5,348 bases of DNA from Candidatus Rifleibacteriota bacterium (GTDB lineage Bacteria > Muiribacteriota > Ozemobacteria > Ozemobacterales > Ozemobacteraceae). The notes below the pieces were generated by a model, which was given only the letters and a program-made list of their open reading frames with translations, was not told the DNA's origin and searched no databases. The position numbers were made by a program, and so were the translations under genes. The stretch's first letter is position 1. The number at the start of each line of letters is the position of its first letter. The stretch lies in the NCBI GenBank assembly GCA_028691595.1, contig JAQUZA010000257.1, positions 1 through 5,348 on the forward strand, read 5' to 3'. This document shows positions 5,052 to 5,348 of this stretch, piece after piece.

Positions 5052-5348
5052 ATGGAATCGATTGTTGAACAAATTGCCAAAGAAGTGATGCTGAAGCTAA
5101 AGTCAGATTCAGCCAACCGCGGATCATCATATACTCCGCCCCCACGCCGATCAGAAAAAGATGAACCTTTTGCCAGAAACGAAGCCCGCCAGTCAGCAAT
5201 TCTTCTGACAGCAAATTTCAAAGTTATTGATCAGGTTCTCAGCCAGATGAAAGCAATCGCGCCTGAGTGTGGACGCCTGATAATATCTTCATATCTTTAT
5301 GAAAATTTTGGCAAAGACAATATCGGTCGGGGTTTTCAGCTCGTACAT
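5052..5348 (+). CDS. Probable microcompartment lumen protein with N-terminal encapsulation-type helix, cut by the right edge
   Basis: The frame is open from the ATG at 5052 to the window end (99 codons). It is preceded by a strong AGGAGG at 5039-5044 with 7-nt spacing and lies 16 nt after the second vertex gene, so it is in the same operon. The first 17 residues (MESIVEQIAKEVMLKLK) form an amphipathic helix with hydrophobic positions Ile4, Val5, Ile8, Val12, Leu14 and Leu16. A polar, Pro-rich linker (about 18-45, with YTPPPRRSEKDEP) follows. This layout is the known form of BMC encapsulation peptides, which attach cargo enzymes to the shell. A folded alpha/beta domain then begins at about residue 46 (SAILLTANFKVIDQVLSQM, then GRLIISSYLYENFGKDNIG). 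I do not recognise it with confidence. The strand-helix-strand order resembles the flavoprotein-like proteins found in some metabolosome loci, but the segment is too short to decide. It is not a BMC-H or BMC-P shell domain. Confidence 0.75.
   Translation, partial: MESIVEQIAKEVMLKLKSDSANRGSSYTPPPRRSEKDEPFARNEARQSAILLTANFKVIDQVLSQMKAIAPECGRLIISSYLYENFGKDNIGRGFQLVH

Overview
This is a bacterial chromosomal window of moderate GC content. Coding density is high, Shine-Dalgarno sites are clear, and there are no RNA genes, insertion sequences or CRISPR arrays. The lineage cannot be fixed from the sequence alone. The best clue is a bacterial microcompartment (BMC) shell locus entering at the right edge, which occurs patchily across many phyla.

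Left third (1-2033, minus strand): a two-gene, probably co-transcribed unit. It reads from a carbon-nitrogen hydrolase (nitrilase/amidase superfamily, Glu-Lys-Cys triad intact) into a family III CoA-transferase (CaiB/BaiF type). The two are separated by 3 nt, with the second gene's ribosome site inside the end of the first. The CoA-transferase runs off the left edge after about 377 codons and is nearly complete. A plausible joint role is release of a carboxylic acid from an amide or nitrile, followed by its activation as a CoA thioester; the substrate is unknown.

Middle (2034-2286): a divergent intergenic region of about 250 bp with overlapping palindromes and candidate promoters for both directions. 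Then pgi (2287-3981, plus strand), a full-length glucose-6-phosphate isomerase with recognisable active-site residues. It is followed by a short gene (4053-4319) for a highly charged Arg/Glu/Ala/Gln-rich protein with an internal 10-residue repeat and no recognised family. A strong intrinsic terminator (4340-4379) ends this unit.

Right end (4380-5348, plus strand): the start of a BMC operon. A candidate promoter precedes two consecutive, diverged EutN/CcmL-type shell vertex genes (BMC-P pentamers), separated by 1 nt. The next gene, cut by the window edge, begins with an amphipathic helix plus a Pro/charged linker, which is the usual form of a BMC encapsulation peptide, so it probably encodes a lumen (cargo) protein. 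Its domain was not identified with confidence; a flavoprotein-like alpha/beta fold is the best guess. The metabolic type of the compartment cannot be decided, because the signature enzymes lie beyond the edge.
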